Shown here piece after piece: positions 1 to 6,520 of a stretch of 6,999 nucleotides of DNA. This DNA is from Bryobacterales bacterium. GTDB taxonomy: Bacteria; Acidobacteriota; Terriglobia; Bryobacterales; Bryobacteraceae. Within the stretch, counting starts at the first letter, position 1, and every line of letters starts with the position of its first letter. The notes beneath the pieces were generated by a model. The model did no database searches, was not told the origin of the DNA, and worked only from the letters and a program-made list of their open reading frames with translations. The stretch lies in contig DOZZ01000056.1 in the NCBI GenBank assembly GCA_003517725.1, forward strand, positions 1,583 to 8,581, given 5' to 3'. The position numbers were made by a program, and so were the translations under genes.

Positions 1-160
1 CCCCTCCCCACCGAGCCCGACAGCGGTGACGCCGATCCAAAATCCGCTACCGTGTCCTGTTTGCAGCGCAACAGCGGCCGGCGCAATTCCTTCGCCCAAA
101 TCTCTCTGAGAGCGTTTTCATCCCACGTTGTGACGCCCCGCCGTGAGCCATTCGCTTCGG

Positions 161-202
161 TTCGAAATAGTTATCTCGCTCAATCTAAATAGCTTCGAAA
201 TA
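161..202. repeat. Direct repeat TTCGAAATA, two copies
   Basis: The nonamer TTCGAAATA occurs at 161-169 and again at 194-202, a 33-bp period, close to three helical turns. The core TTCGAA is itself palindromic, so each copy could be a half or full site for a dimeric regulator. It sits about 400 bp before the SnoaL-like start, in the only AT-richer stretch of the window. It may be a pair of operator sites or simple coincidence; no regulator gene is visible here. Confidence 0.25.
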
Positions 203-584
203 AGCATGGATCTTCCTTACGACGGTCGCGTGCTACTGTCCAACCAGTAAGAACTGTCACGGAGCACCTGCTCGGCGCCCGCCTGTCTGAACCGGCCCGC
301 TCCGCTCATCAGCTTATGTACAGGAGCCAAGTAAGTGTGCCCATGCTTTCGTATCTTCAGCGTCCCCAAGGCCGATACGCTCGTCGCGCGGTATGTCGGA
401 AATCGCCGGGCAATTGGGTTTGGACCGCAAAATCACCTCGGTTTTCGGTGCCCTTCGCGGGCAGCCCATGAACAAAACAAAGGGACAACCCGTGTTTCCT
501 CGCTGCTGAAATTGGCTTTGCGGGCAGCCAGCAATTCCCCCCGCTTCCGGTCGCGCTCGCTTTGGTGTAGAGTCGTCGCCAGGA

Positions 585-590
585 AAGGAG
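585..590 (+). promoter_or_regulatory. Shine-Dalgarno site that fixes the SnoaL-like start
   Basis: AAGGAG, within the purine-rich run AGGAAAGGAG, ends five bases before the ATG at 596. This is near-ideal spacing. The reading frame is open for 87 codons further upstream, back to an ATG at 335, but that extension shows no domain similarity and no such site, so the start at 596 is preferred. Confidence 0.85.
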
Positions 591-595
591 TCTCC

Positions 596-1453
596 ATGAA
601 TCTTGAGGAGAACAAACAAATTTGCCGGCGGCTGATGGAAGAAGCCTGGACCCTGGGCTCCTTGCATACAGTCGACGAAACCGTGGCGTCGGATTGCCGC
701 TTCCATGACCCCGCCTTTCCCTCGCTGGCGCCGGGCGCCGAGAGCTACAAACAACACATCCATATGTGCCGGGGTGCCTTCCCGGATCTCTCCTGTTCCG
801 CCGACGACATCCTCGCCGAGCGGAATGAAGTCGTCATCCACTGGACTGTCCGCGGCACCCACAAAGGCAACTTTTTGGGCCTCGAACCGACCAACCGCGC
901 CGTGATGGTTTCGGGCACTTCGATCCACCGTGTTGAAGGCGGCAAAATCAGCGAGCTTTGGGCCGACTGGAATTCGCAGGCGCTCCGCGATCAACTGGGC
1001 TTCGGCCAGAGCGATTCGAAAACCAACAAAGCCATCGCCCGGCGCTTCGTGGAAGAGATCTGGAATCAGAAGAAGCCCGAACGCATCAACTATTTCGTCA
1101 CCGAGGACTACACCAGATTCTCCCCGACCGGCACCTTGCAAGGCGCGCAAGGCTTGCGTCGGGACTACGACACCTATGTCTCGGCGTTCCCTGACTGTCA
1201 TATCCAGATCGAAGACTTGATTTGCGAGGGCGACCAGGTGGGCGCCCGCTTTATAGCCACCGGCACGCACTCGGGAAAATTCGGCGAGGTTGCGCCGAGC
1301 GGCAAGCACGTCAGCGTTCCGGGAGCGGCCATGCTGCGCATCGCGAACGGCAAAGTCGTCTCCGAATACGTCACGTGGGACACGCTGGCCCTGATGCAGC
1401 AGATCGGGGCGGTCCCGGCGGAAGCAGCCCGCACGCGCAGCTCACGAGCCTGA
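596..1453 (+). CDS. Tandem SnoaL-like (ester cyclase / NTF2-fold) protein
   Basis: This 285-residue protein is an internal duplication of the SnoaL-like fold, a cone-shaped alpha+beta barrel of about 130 residues used by polyketide ester cyclases and many small-molecule isomerases or binding proteins. Unit 1 spans about residues 1-135 and unit 2 about 142-272. Both share the order helix, AFPD (61-64 and 197-200), a D-[DI]-L/E-D strand, G-T-H-x-G-x-F (87-93 and 223-229), then G-K-[IV]-x-E and W-[DN]-[ST]-x-A-L. This matches the family pattern of a central His plus acidic residues lining the pocket. No signal peptide or membrane segment is seen, so a cytosolic protein is expected. It is monocistronic and convergent with the downstream operon. 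The substrate is unknown: a cyclase, isomerase or ligand-binding role are all possible. The fold call is firm; the activity is not. Confidence 0.9.
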   Translation: MNLEENKQICRRLMEEAWTLGSLHTVDETVASDCRFHDPAFPSLAPGAESYKQHIHMCRGAFPDLSCSADDILAERNEVVIHWTVRGTHKGNFLGLEPTNRAVMVSGTSIHRVEGGKISELWADWNSQALRDQLGFGQSDSKTNKAIARRFVEEIWNQKKPERINYFVTEDYTRFSPTGTLQGAQGLRRDYDTYVSAFPDCHIQIEDLICEGDQVGARFIATGTHSGKFGEVAPSGKHVSVPGAAMLRIANGKVVSEYVTWDTLALMQQIGAVPAEAARTRSSRA

Positions 1454-1466
1454 CCGGAAACGAGAA

Positions 1467-1495
1467 GGGCGCGCATACCTTTCGGCAGCGCGCCC
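1467..1495. terminator. Bidirectional terminator-like hairpin in the convergent gap
   Basis: GGGCGCGC at 1467-1474 pairs perfectly with GCGCGCCC at 1488-1495 around a 13-base loop, an 8-bp all-GC stem. It starts 13 bases after the TGA of the SnoaL-like gene and lies about 80 bases past the stop of the opposing flavoenzyme gene. Read on the - strand the stem is followed by the T-rich run TTCTCGTTT, which resembles an intrinsic terminator. On the + strand there is no immediate T-run, so termination in that direction is less certain. Confidence 0.55.
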
Positions 1496-1573
1496 CTCAG
1501 CGTCGAAAACATTTAACCTTATTCTCGTGACTTCCTGGTCCCCTTCGTAACGGGGTGCTCCGCCCATTATGGC

Positions 1574-2971
1574 TTACTTTTTGGTGGCGCGGGCGATCTT
1601 GATAATTTCGCCATAGACCTCTTTGTCGAAGGGCGGGCAGCCCGTCGGAAACTGCCCCGAGGGATGATGCTTCTGGCGCATCAGGTAAGTGCAGAACGTG
1701 AGTGTCTTGCACACCCGCCGCTCCTGCAGTTCGCCGTGCTCCAACGCATCGCGCGCGAAATCGGGATAGGCCAGCGCGCCGCGCCCGATGCCCAGAAAGC
1801 TGATGTTGCCGGCCAGCAGATTGGCCGCGCCGGCGTGAATCGCGAAGCGCTGCAGCCAGGAATAGCCGCTGCCCACCATGGGCAGATCCGGAAATCTGCG
1901 TTGCAGCGCGCCGGCGATGCGGAAGTGGCGATCGACGCCCAGCAGCGGATGCTCGGGTTCTTCGTAGTTGCCCTCGTCGGGCTTCTCAAACGGCCGCGTC
2001 ACGTGCGGGTTGTAGTAAGGGCAGCCAAGCGAAACGTTGAGCAGTTCGACGCCGGCCTGCCGCAGCGCCGCGACAGCCGCGAAGACTTCGGTCAAATCTT
2101 CTTCGAGCGGGTTCAGCGGGTTCACGCCGAAGCCGTGAGGATAAGGCGTGCTGAACTGCGCCGGTACGCCGCTGCCCGAAGCTGCATCGCGCGCGTAGGG
2201 CACGCTATCGAAGCAGCCCAGCCGCGCGGCTATTAGCAAGCGGCTGCCATACGCCGCGCGCAGCTTGCCGATCGCGTTGAGCGGAAAGCGCAGGCGGTTT
2301 TCGAGTGCGCCGCCATAGCGTCCCGGCCGCGTGCGCGCGCCCAGCAATTCGCTCAGCAGGTAGCCGTGCGTCATCTTAAGATCAACAGCTTCGAAGCCCG
2401 CCTGCAGCGCTAGTCCGGCCGTGCGCACGTAGTCGTCTTCCAGGCGCTCGAGCTCGTCATCCGTGATCAGCGGCGTGTCGGGCGGCGTGCCGAAACGGGC
2501 GTCGACGTAAGGGTTGTGGTCGCCCAAAATTCGCTTCGGCACGCTGTAGCGGCCCGAGTGCGTCAACTGCATCGGAACTAGCACGCCGTCGCCGGCCGCG
2601 GCGTGGATCTGGTCCAGGAGCCGCGCGAAGTCGTCGCGGTTGTCTTCCGTGATCCACAGTTGGCGCGTATTAGCCCGGCCCTCTTCGCACACCGCCGTGG
2701 CCTCGAACCACAGCAGTTTCGCGCCGCCGGCGGCAAAGCGCTGGTAGCGGCGCACGGTCAGTTCGCCGGGGCGGCCGTCCGCCGTGCCGTCGCAGCCCTC
2801 CATCGGATGGATCGCGATGGAGTTGCCGACCTGGTGGCGGCCCACGCGCACGGGCCGTGCCAGCGCGGCCTTCAGTTTATCGGCGTCGGGCTCGAACGCC
2901 ACGTGGCGCGCGCCGATGTGCTCAGCTTCCTGCTGGAGCTCGGGCAGCGTCTGGTAGCGGAAGTATCGCAT
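1574..2971 (-). CDS. Old Yellow Enzyme-like FMN oxidoreductase (2,4-dienoyl-CoA reductase-like barrel)
   Basis: The 465-residue product is a TIM-barrel flavoprotein of the NADH:flavin oxidoreductase/Old Yellow Enzyme family, which reduces activated C=C bonds using FMN. Motifs seen are the FMN-contacting H-P-M-E-G (55-59), Q-L-T-H-S-G-R (135-141), T-H-G-Y-L-L (201-206) leading into R-Y-G-G-x-L-E-N-R (218-226), V-G-S-G (366-369) and G-I-G-R-G (394-398) near the phosphate-binding end. Two features are atypical. The usual active-site H-x-x-[HN] reads K-x-x-H (199-202). The C-terminal cysteine cluster reads C421-x2-L424-x2-C427 plus C445, where related barrels have C-x2-C-x2-C. Only the FMN barrel is present, without the FAD/NAD domain of full 2,4-dienoyl-CoA reductases. 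The ATG at 2971 overlaps the end of the MFS gene by 50 nt and has no clear ribosome site, so translation is probably coupled. It is the last gene of the operon. The family is sure, the substrate unknown. Confidence 0.92.
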   Translation of the reverse strand: MRYFRYQTLPELQQEAEHIGARHVAFEPDADKLKAALARPVRVGRHQVGNSIAIHPMEGCDGTADGRPGELTVRRYQRFAAGGAKLLWFEATAVCEEGRANTRQLWITEDNRDDFARLLDQIHAAAGDGVLVPMQLTHSGRYSVPKRILGDHNPYVDARFGTPPDTPLITDDELERLEDDYVRTAGLALQAGFEAVDLKMTHGYLLSELLGARTRPGRYGGALENRLRFPLNAIGKLRAAYGSRLLIAARLGCFDSVPYARDAASGSGVPAQFSTPYPHGFGVNPLNPLEEDLTEVFAAVAALRQAGVELLNVSLGCPYYNPHVTRPFEKPDEGNYEEPEHPLLGVDRHFRIAGALQRRFPDLPMVGSGYSWLQRFAIHAGAANLLAGNISFLGIGRGALAYPDFARDALEHGELQERRVCKTLTFCTYLMRQKHHPSGQFPTGCPPFDKEVYGEIIKIARATKK

Positions 2972-4184
2972 CGGCGGCAGTGTGTTTTGGCAGCAGCAGA
3001 ATCGAAATAGCGCCGATGATGGCCAGCGCCAGTACCACGTTGAGCGCCCCGGCGTAACCGCCGAAATGCTCGCGCAGCACCGACACTAGCTCCGGCACCC
3101 AGGTCTGTCCGATCGTGTTGACGGGCAGAATTATGGCCATGGCGCGGGCCAGCGAGTTGACCCCGAACTGGCGCGCGGCCATCAGCGGGATCAGCATGTA
3201 ATCGGCGCCCATGGCGAAGCCGAAGATCACGGCGAACGGCACGGGGGAACTGCCGGGATGCACCATCAGCAGCAGCGGAATGGTGGCCGCGACAATGAAG
3301 TAGGTCACGGTCATGACGTTCTTCATGGGCAGCTTGTCGGCGCTGAAGCCAATCAGCAGGCGGCCGGCGATGCTCGAAATCAGAATGCAGATGGAGGCCA
3401 CGCGCCAGACGGAGTTGAGCGTGGCCTGGTCCACAAAACCGGCATCGCGAAACACCAGCTTCATATGCACGTTAATGGCGCCGATCGCCCCGATGGAGCA
3501 CAGGCTGCCCAGCAGCAGCAGCCAGAACGCCGGGCGGCTGAATAGATAGCGGAAGCTGTGTGGCGCAATGTGCGACTCGGCGGGCGGCGCGGCGTCGCCA
3601 TCGGGGAACTGACCGGCGTCCGCGGGCTTGTCCTTAAGCACGAACAACGCCAGCGGCCAGGAGAGGAACATGATCAGCCCGATCACCAGCAGCGCGGTGC
3701 GGAAGCCGTAGTTCTCGGCCAGCGGCTTAACCATGTACGACCCGAACGCGCCGACCAGCCCCACGCCCACGTAGAGCATGCCCATGGCCAGGCCGCGCTT
3801 CTTGCGAAACCACTGCGAAATGATGATCTGGTGCGGGATTGGGCCGGACAGGATGTAGCCGACGGTGTAGAGGAACCACAGCGCGTAATAGACGTTGAGG
3901 TTGCCCGACATGCGGCTCCAGCCAAAAAATGCCAGGAAGGTGCAGAAGGTGCCCGCGACTACCAGCTTACGCGGGCTGAAGCGCGGAATCAGCACCGGGC
4001 CGATCCACAACGTCAGCAGCGCGGCGATGGGGAAGCCCAGCGTGATGCTGTGCATCTTCCAGCCGAAGGTCTTCTGGTAATAGTCGTAGAAAAACGGGTT
4101 GTTGTAGTAGGGCAGGCCTACCGAGATGCCAAAGGTACAGAAGGTGGCGAAGACCATCCACCATCCGCGAAACGAGCGATTCAT
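2922..4184 (-). CDS. MFS transporter, monocarboxylate / oxalate-formate antiporter-like
   Basis: A 420-residue inner-membrane protein with about 12 hydrophobic helices split into two halves by a hydrophilic loop (about 184-212). The N-terminus (R-G-W-W-M-V-F, then G-I-S-V-G-L) and the segment I-S-Q-W-F-R-K-K-R-G-L-A-M-G at 122-135 in the fourth-helix region are typical of the MCT/OFA branch of the major facilitator superfamily, whose members carry small mono- or dicarboxylates. The loop after helix 2 (G62 to R72) is a degenerate MFS motif A, and G-R-L-L-I-G-F-S-A-D-K at 274-284 is its counterpart in the second half. The ATG at 4184 lies 27 nt after the adaptor stop, and the 3' end overlaps the flavoenzyme start. 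Placement between a dehydrogenase and a reductase suggests uptake or exchange of their substrate, but efflux paired with the adjacent adaptor is the alternative. Confidence 0.9.
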   Translation of the reverse strand: MNRSFRGWWMVFATFCTFGISVGLPYYNNPFFYDYYQKTFGWKMHSITLGFPIAALLTLWIGPVLIPRFSPRKLVVAGTFCTFLAFFGWSRMSGNLNVYYALWFLYTVGYILSGPIPHQIIISQWFRKKRGLAMGMLYVGVGLVGAFGSYMVKPLAENYGFRTALLVIGLIMFLSWPLALFVLKDKPADAGQFPDGDAAPPAESHIAPHSFRYLFSRPAFWLLLLGSLCSIGAIGAINVHMKLVFRDAGFVDQATLNSVWRVASICILISSIAGRLLIGFSADKLPMKNVMTVTYFIVAATIPLLLMVHPGSSPVPFAVIFGFAMGADYMLIPLMAARQFGVNSLARAMAIILPVNTIGQTWVPELVSVLREHFGGYAGALNVVLALAIIGAISILLLPKHTAADAILPLPDAARAPAGS

Positions 4185-4188
4185 AGTT

Positions 4189-4209
4189 GAAAGGATTGTA
4201 TCGCCTTTC
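4189..4209 (-). promoter_or_regulatory. Intercistronic hairpin before the MFS start
   Basis: GAAAGG and CCTTTC form a perfect 6-bp inverted repeat (4189-4194 and 4204-4209) around a 9-base loop. It fills most of the 27-nt gap between the adaptor stop and the MFS start. On the - strand the 5' arm GAAAGG is the only purine-rich, ribosome-site-like stretch nearby, and the 3' arm ends four bases before the ATG. The hairpin could mask or present the start region. It is too short and has no T-run, so I do not call it a terminator. Confidence 0.35.
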
Positions 4210-4211
4210 GT

Positions 4212-5420
4212 TTAGGGGAAAACCGGCGTGACCCGGTCGCCGTCTTTGAGCGGCTGGTCATTGGGGAGCGCCACGGCATCGCCGTCTTTCAAGCCGTCGA
4301 GGATCGACGCGCGAGTGACGTTCGAAGGGCCCGGGCGCACGTTGCGGCGCTGCACACGGCCGTCCTTTAAGAGGAACACCCAGAAGCCCGCGGCATCGCG
4401 CCGAATGGCGGTTTTCGGAATGGTCAGGGCATGCTCGGCGACGCTGGTGCGGATCTCGGCGTTGATGTTGGTGCCGGGCACCAGCAGCCGCTCGGGGTTC
4501 TCGATGGAGCACTGCACCTCGCCCACCTGGCGCGTGCCGAGCGGCATCACCTCGGTCGGTTTGCGCTCCACCGTGCCTTGCCATTCATGGCCCGGCAGAG
4601 CATCCCAGGTGATGCGCACGGGCTGGCTGACTTGCACGCGGCCGAGCTCCGGCTCATCGACGTAGACGCGCACGCGCAAGCGGTCGAGCGTGCCCACGTT
4701 GGCCACCAGGTCGCCCGCGTTCAGGTACATGCCGACGCGCGCGGGCAGCGAGTAGATGCTGCCGGCCACCGGCGATACGATGCGGCCTTCGCCCAAATGC
4801 TCGCGCGCCTGTTGCACATTGGCGGCCGCCTCGCGCAGGCGCGCGTCGGCGGCGCTAAGGTCGGTGCTGCCGACCAGGCTTTTGCGGCGGGCTTGAAGCG
4901 ACTGAATCTGGAGCTCCGCGGCGCGCACCTTCTGCGCGGCGATTTCGACTTCAATGGCCGTGGCGGCCTGTTTGTCGAGCAGGCGCTTGAGCGAGTTGTA
5001 CTCGCGCACGGCCTCGTCATGCGTGACGCGGGCGCGATCGAGGCTGCTGGCAATATCGGTCAGGTCGGACGTGCGGCCCCCGGCTTGCAGGCCCTGCAAC
5101 TGGCTTTGCGCTTCGGCCTGGCGCGCTTCGGCGGCATGCAGCGTGTCCGCCATGCCGGGCGCGCTGAGTTGCGCCAGTACTACGCCGCGGCGCACATCCT
5201 GCCCTTCGTGCACCGGAACTTTCACCACCACGCCGGGGGTTGCGACGCGCACCGCTTGCCATTCGAGCGGCTCCACTTTGCCGTTGGTGGGCAGCGTGCT
5301 GACCAGCGTCTCGCGATGCGTTCTGGCGAACGACACCGTGGGCGCCGACGGGCGCCGCAGGATGAAGTAGAGGATCAGCGCGACTACCGCGATCAGGAGC
5401 AGGAGCCAGCGTTTTCTCAA
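4212..5420 (-). CDS. HlyD/RND-type membrane fusion (periplasmic adaptor) protein, TTG start
   Basis: Read from a TTG at 5420 the product is 402 residues. It has an N-terminal membrane anchor (R-K-R-W then hydrophobic 6-21) with no lipobox Cys. Next come a lipoyl-like half-motif (about 55-90, V-x-V-P-V-x-E-G-Q-x-V-x-x-G), a long alpha-hairpin coiled coil (about 93-210), the second lipoyl half (I-V-S-P-V-A-G-S-I, 214-222, to about 243), a beta-barrel (about 246-325) with V-P-G-T-N-I, and a membrane-proximal domain (about 330-402). This is the full order of RND/ABC efflux adaptors such as MacA or AcrA, which bridge an inner-membrane pump to an outer-membrane channel. The open frame continues to 5738, but those 106 residues lie over the dehydrogenase gene and look like non-protein Arg/Ala-rich shadow. 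The TTG overlaps the upstream TGA as TTGA. GGAGGA lies 17 nt upstream, too far for ideal initiation, so reinitiation is likely. No pump or channel gene of the usual kind follows. Confidence 0.88.
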   Translation of the reverse strand: MRKRWLLLLIAVVALILYFILRRPSAPTVSFARTHRETLVSTLPTNGKVEPLEWQAVRVATPGVVVKVPVHEGQDVRRGVVLAQLSAPGMADTLHAAEARQAEAQSQLQGLQAGGRTSDLTDIASSLDRARVTHDEAVREYNSLKRLLDKQAATAIEVEIAAQKVRAAELQIQSLQARRKSLVGSTDLSAADARLREAAANVQQAREHLGEGRIVSPVAGSIYSLPARVGMYLNAGDLVANVGTLDRLRVRVYVDEPELGRVQVSQPVRITWDALPGHEWQGTVERKPTEVMPLGTRQVGEVQCSIENPERLLVPGTNINAEIRTSVAEHALTIPKTAIRRDAAGFWVFLLKDGRVQRRNVRPGPSNVTRASILDGLKDGDAVALPNDQPLKDGDRVTPVFP

Positions 5421-6520
5421 GGCGTGATTACCGTCTTTCCTCCGGACCAGTGGCGCACATGCTGCAGCGCCTGGTCCGCGTCCCCCAAAGCGAAGCGGTG
5501 GGTGATGCCGCCGGCAAAGCGCCGCGCCCATTGCCCGCGCGACAGCAGTTCCAGCGCGGCGTGCACGTGGCGCGGCTCGAAGCCCCATGAACCGGACAGC
5601 CGCAGCTGCTTGCGCGTGATAGTGTGCGGGTTGAAGGAGATGTTGCCGGCATTGGCATACTGACCCAATACCAGGTAGTGCGCGCCGTCGCGGCAATAGT
5701 CCAGGCCTTCGTTGACCACCTCCGGTATGCCGGTGCACTCGATAACATAGTCGGCGCCATACGGACTGGTTTCGGCCAGCACGGCGGCCAGGCGTTCGGC
5801 ACGCTCGGGATAGAGTGCTATGTCGATAGTGGCGTCGGCGCCGAAGTCACGCGCCAGTTGCAGCCGATGCGGCGGGCCGCCTACCGCCACGATTTTGGAC
5901 GCGCCGCTTTCGCGCGCAACGGCCAGCGCCGCCAGACCCACGGGGCCGGTGCCCTGGATCACGACGATGTCGCCGTGCTGGAGCGGGGCGCGCTCCAGGC
6001 CGTGCAGCGCGGTGGTCAAAGCGCAGCCCGCGCCCACTACGGCATCGGAAGGCAGGTTATCCGGGATGCGAAAAATGGCAGTGCCGGCGCGCAGCAGAAT
6101 CTTTTCGGCATAGCCGCCGCGCAGGTGCGGGGCTTCGGACGCGGTGTACGAAATGCCGTAAGCCTTGCGCTCCAGGCAGCGCGTCGGCTGGCGCTTCAGG
6201 CGGCAATAGTAGCACTGGCCGCAGCTGATGCTGCTGGCCCAGGTGACGCGGTCGCCCACGGCCAGCGTTTGGCCGCGCCAGTCGCGCTCCAGGCCGGGGC
6301 CCAGGCGTTCCACGCGGCCGGCGGATTCGTGGCCCAGAATCACCGGCAGCGCGATGGGCAGTTGCCCCAGCCACAGATGCACGTCGGTGCCGCAGATGCC
6401 GGCAATCTCCACGCGCACCAGCGCCTCGCCGGGCCCGACGCCCTCCGGCTCTGGAAATTCCCGTATCGCGAGCGGCTGTTCGAAGCGCTCGAGTACCGCC
6501 GCGCGAACTGCCGCGCTCAA
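5417..6520 (-). CDS. Zinc-dependent medium-chain alcohol/polyol-type dehydrogenase
   Basis: Read from a TTG at 6520, the 367-residue product is an MDR-superfamily oxidoreductase that interconverts alcohols and aldehydes or ketones with NAD(P). Motifs in order are G-I-C-G-T-D-V-H with catalytic zinc ligand C43, G-H-E-S-A-G with H64 and E65, and a structural zinc lobe C100-x2-C103-x2-C106-x8-C115. These are followed by C166 in A-G-C-A-L-T-T (the third catalytic zinc ligand position) and the Rossmann motif G-T-G-P-V-G (190-195). The residue after the second Rossmann strand, usually Asp in NAD enzymes, is in a Gly-Gly-Pro-Pro stretch (214-217), so cofactor choice is unclear. The TTG forms a TTGA overlap with the preceding stop and has GGAG nine bases upstream; it yields M-S-A-A-V-R-A-A-V-L, a normal MDR start. 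An in-frame GTG at 6574 would add 18 residues overlapping the upstream gene and is less likely. Substrate unknown; polyol, sugar-acid or threonine-type alcohols are candidates. Confidence 0.92.
   Translation of the reverse strand: MSAAVRAAVLERFEQPLAIREFPEPEGVGPGEALVRVEIAGICGTDVHLWLGQLPIALPVILGHESAGRVERLGPGLERDWRGQTLAVGDRVTWASSISCGQCYYCRLKRQPTRCLERKAYGISYTASEAPHLRGGYAEKILLRAGTAIFRIPDNLPSDAVVGAGCALTTALHGLERAPLQHGDIVVIQGTGPVGLAALAVARESGASKIVAVGGPPHRLQLARDFGADATIDIALYPERAERLAAVLAETSPYGADYVIECTGIPEVVNEGLDYCRDGAHYLVLGQYANAGNISFNPHTITRKQLRLSGSWGFEPRHVHAALELLSRGQWARRFAGGITHRFALGDADQALQHVRHWSGGKTVITP

Larger units (their letters stand above)
1..595. other. Non-coding leader region upstream of the SnoaL-like gene
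   Basis: This stretch holds no gene I can support. It looks less uniformly GC-rich than the rest of the window, and all six frames are broken by stops or lack usable starts. A frame open from the left edge to a TAG at 190-192 on the + strand gives a low-complexity Ser/Arg-rich peptide with no recognisable domain. Visible short structure consists of a TTCGAAATA direct repeat (161-169 and 194-202), a CTCTC-T-GAGAG palindrome at 102-112, and the decamer GCGGGCAGCC at 457-466 and again at 520-529. No convincing sigma-70 promoter hexamer pair could be picked by eye. The promoter of the gene starting at 596 presumably lies here. Confidence 0.5.

Noticed and set aside
102..112. CTCTC-T-GAGAG palindrome
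   Set aside because: The one-base centre is too tight for an RNA hairpin terminator, and a short palindrome alone does not support an operator call.
1..173. Possible - strand gene leaving through the left edge
   Set aside because: One - strand frame is open after a TAA at 174-176 and reads somewhat protein-like, but it has no ATG or GTG start, only a late TTG, and no ribosome site.
1..192. Possible tail of a + strand gene entering from the left edge
   Set aside because: The frame is open to a TAG at 190-192, but the 63-codon translation is Ser/Arg-rich without any motif, and other frames on both strands are equally open here.
544..573. Candidate promoter TTCCGG, 17-bp spacer, TAGAGT before the SnoaL-like gene
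   Set aside because: Only weak similarity to sigma-70 hexamers, and it would leave a very short leader; not better than chance in this composition.
335..595. N-terminal extension of the SnoaL-like protein by 87 codons
   Set aside because: The extension lacks domain similarity and has no ribosome site, whereas the ATG at 596 has AAGGAG at ideal spacing and begins where the fold begins.
314..1309. 331-codon open frame on the - strand opposite the SnoaL-like gene
   Set aside because: It runs antisense to a gene with clear duplicated domain motifs and a good ribosome site. The translation has no recognisable domain, so it is a GC-rich shadow.
1540..1556. CCCCTTCGTAACGGGG hairpin in the convergent gap
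   Set aside because: Only four consecutive pairs form, with no T-run; the stem at 1467-1495 is far stronger.
4431..5663. 410-codon open frame on the + strand across the adaptor gene
   Set aside because: It is Ala/Arg/Gly/His-rich without motifs and opposite a gene with complete adaptor architecture.
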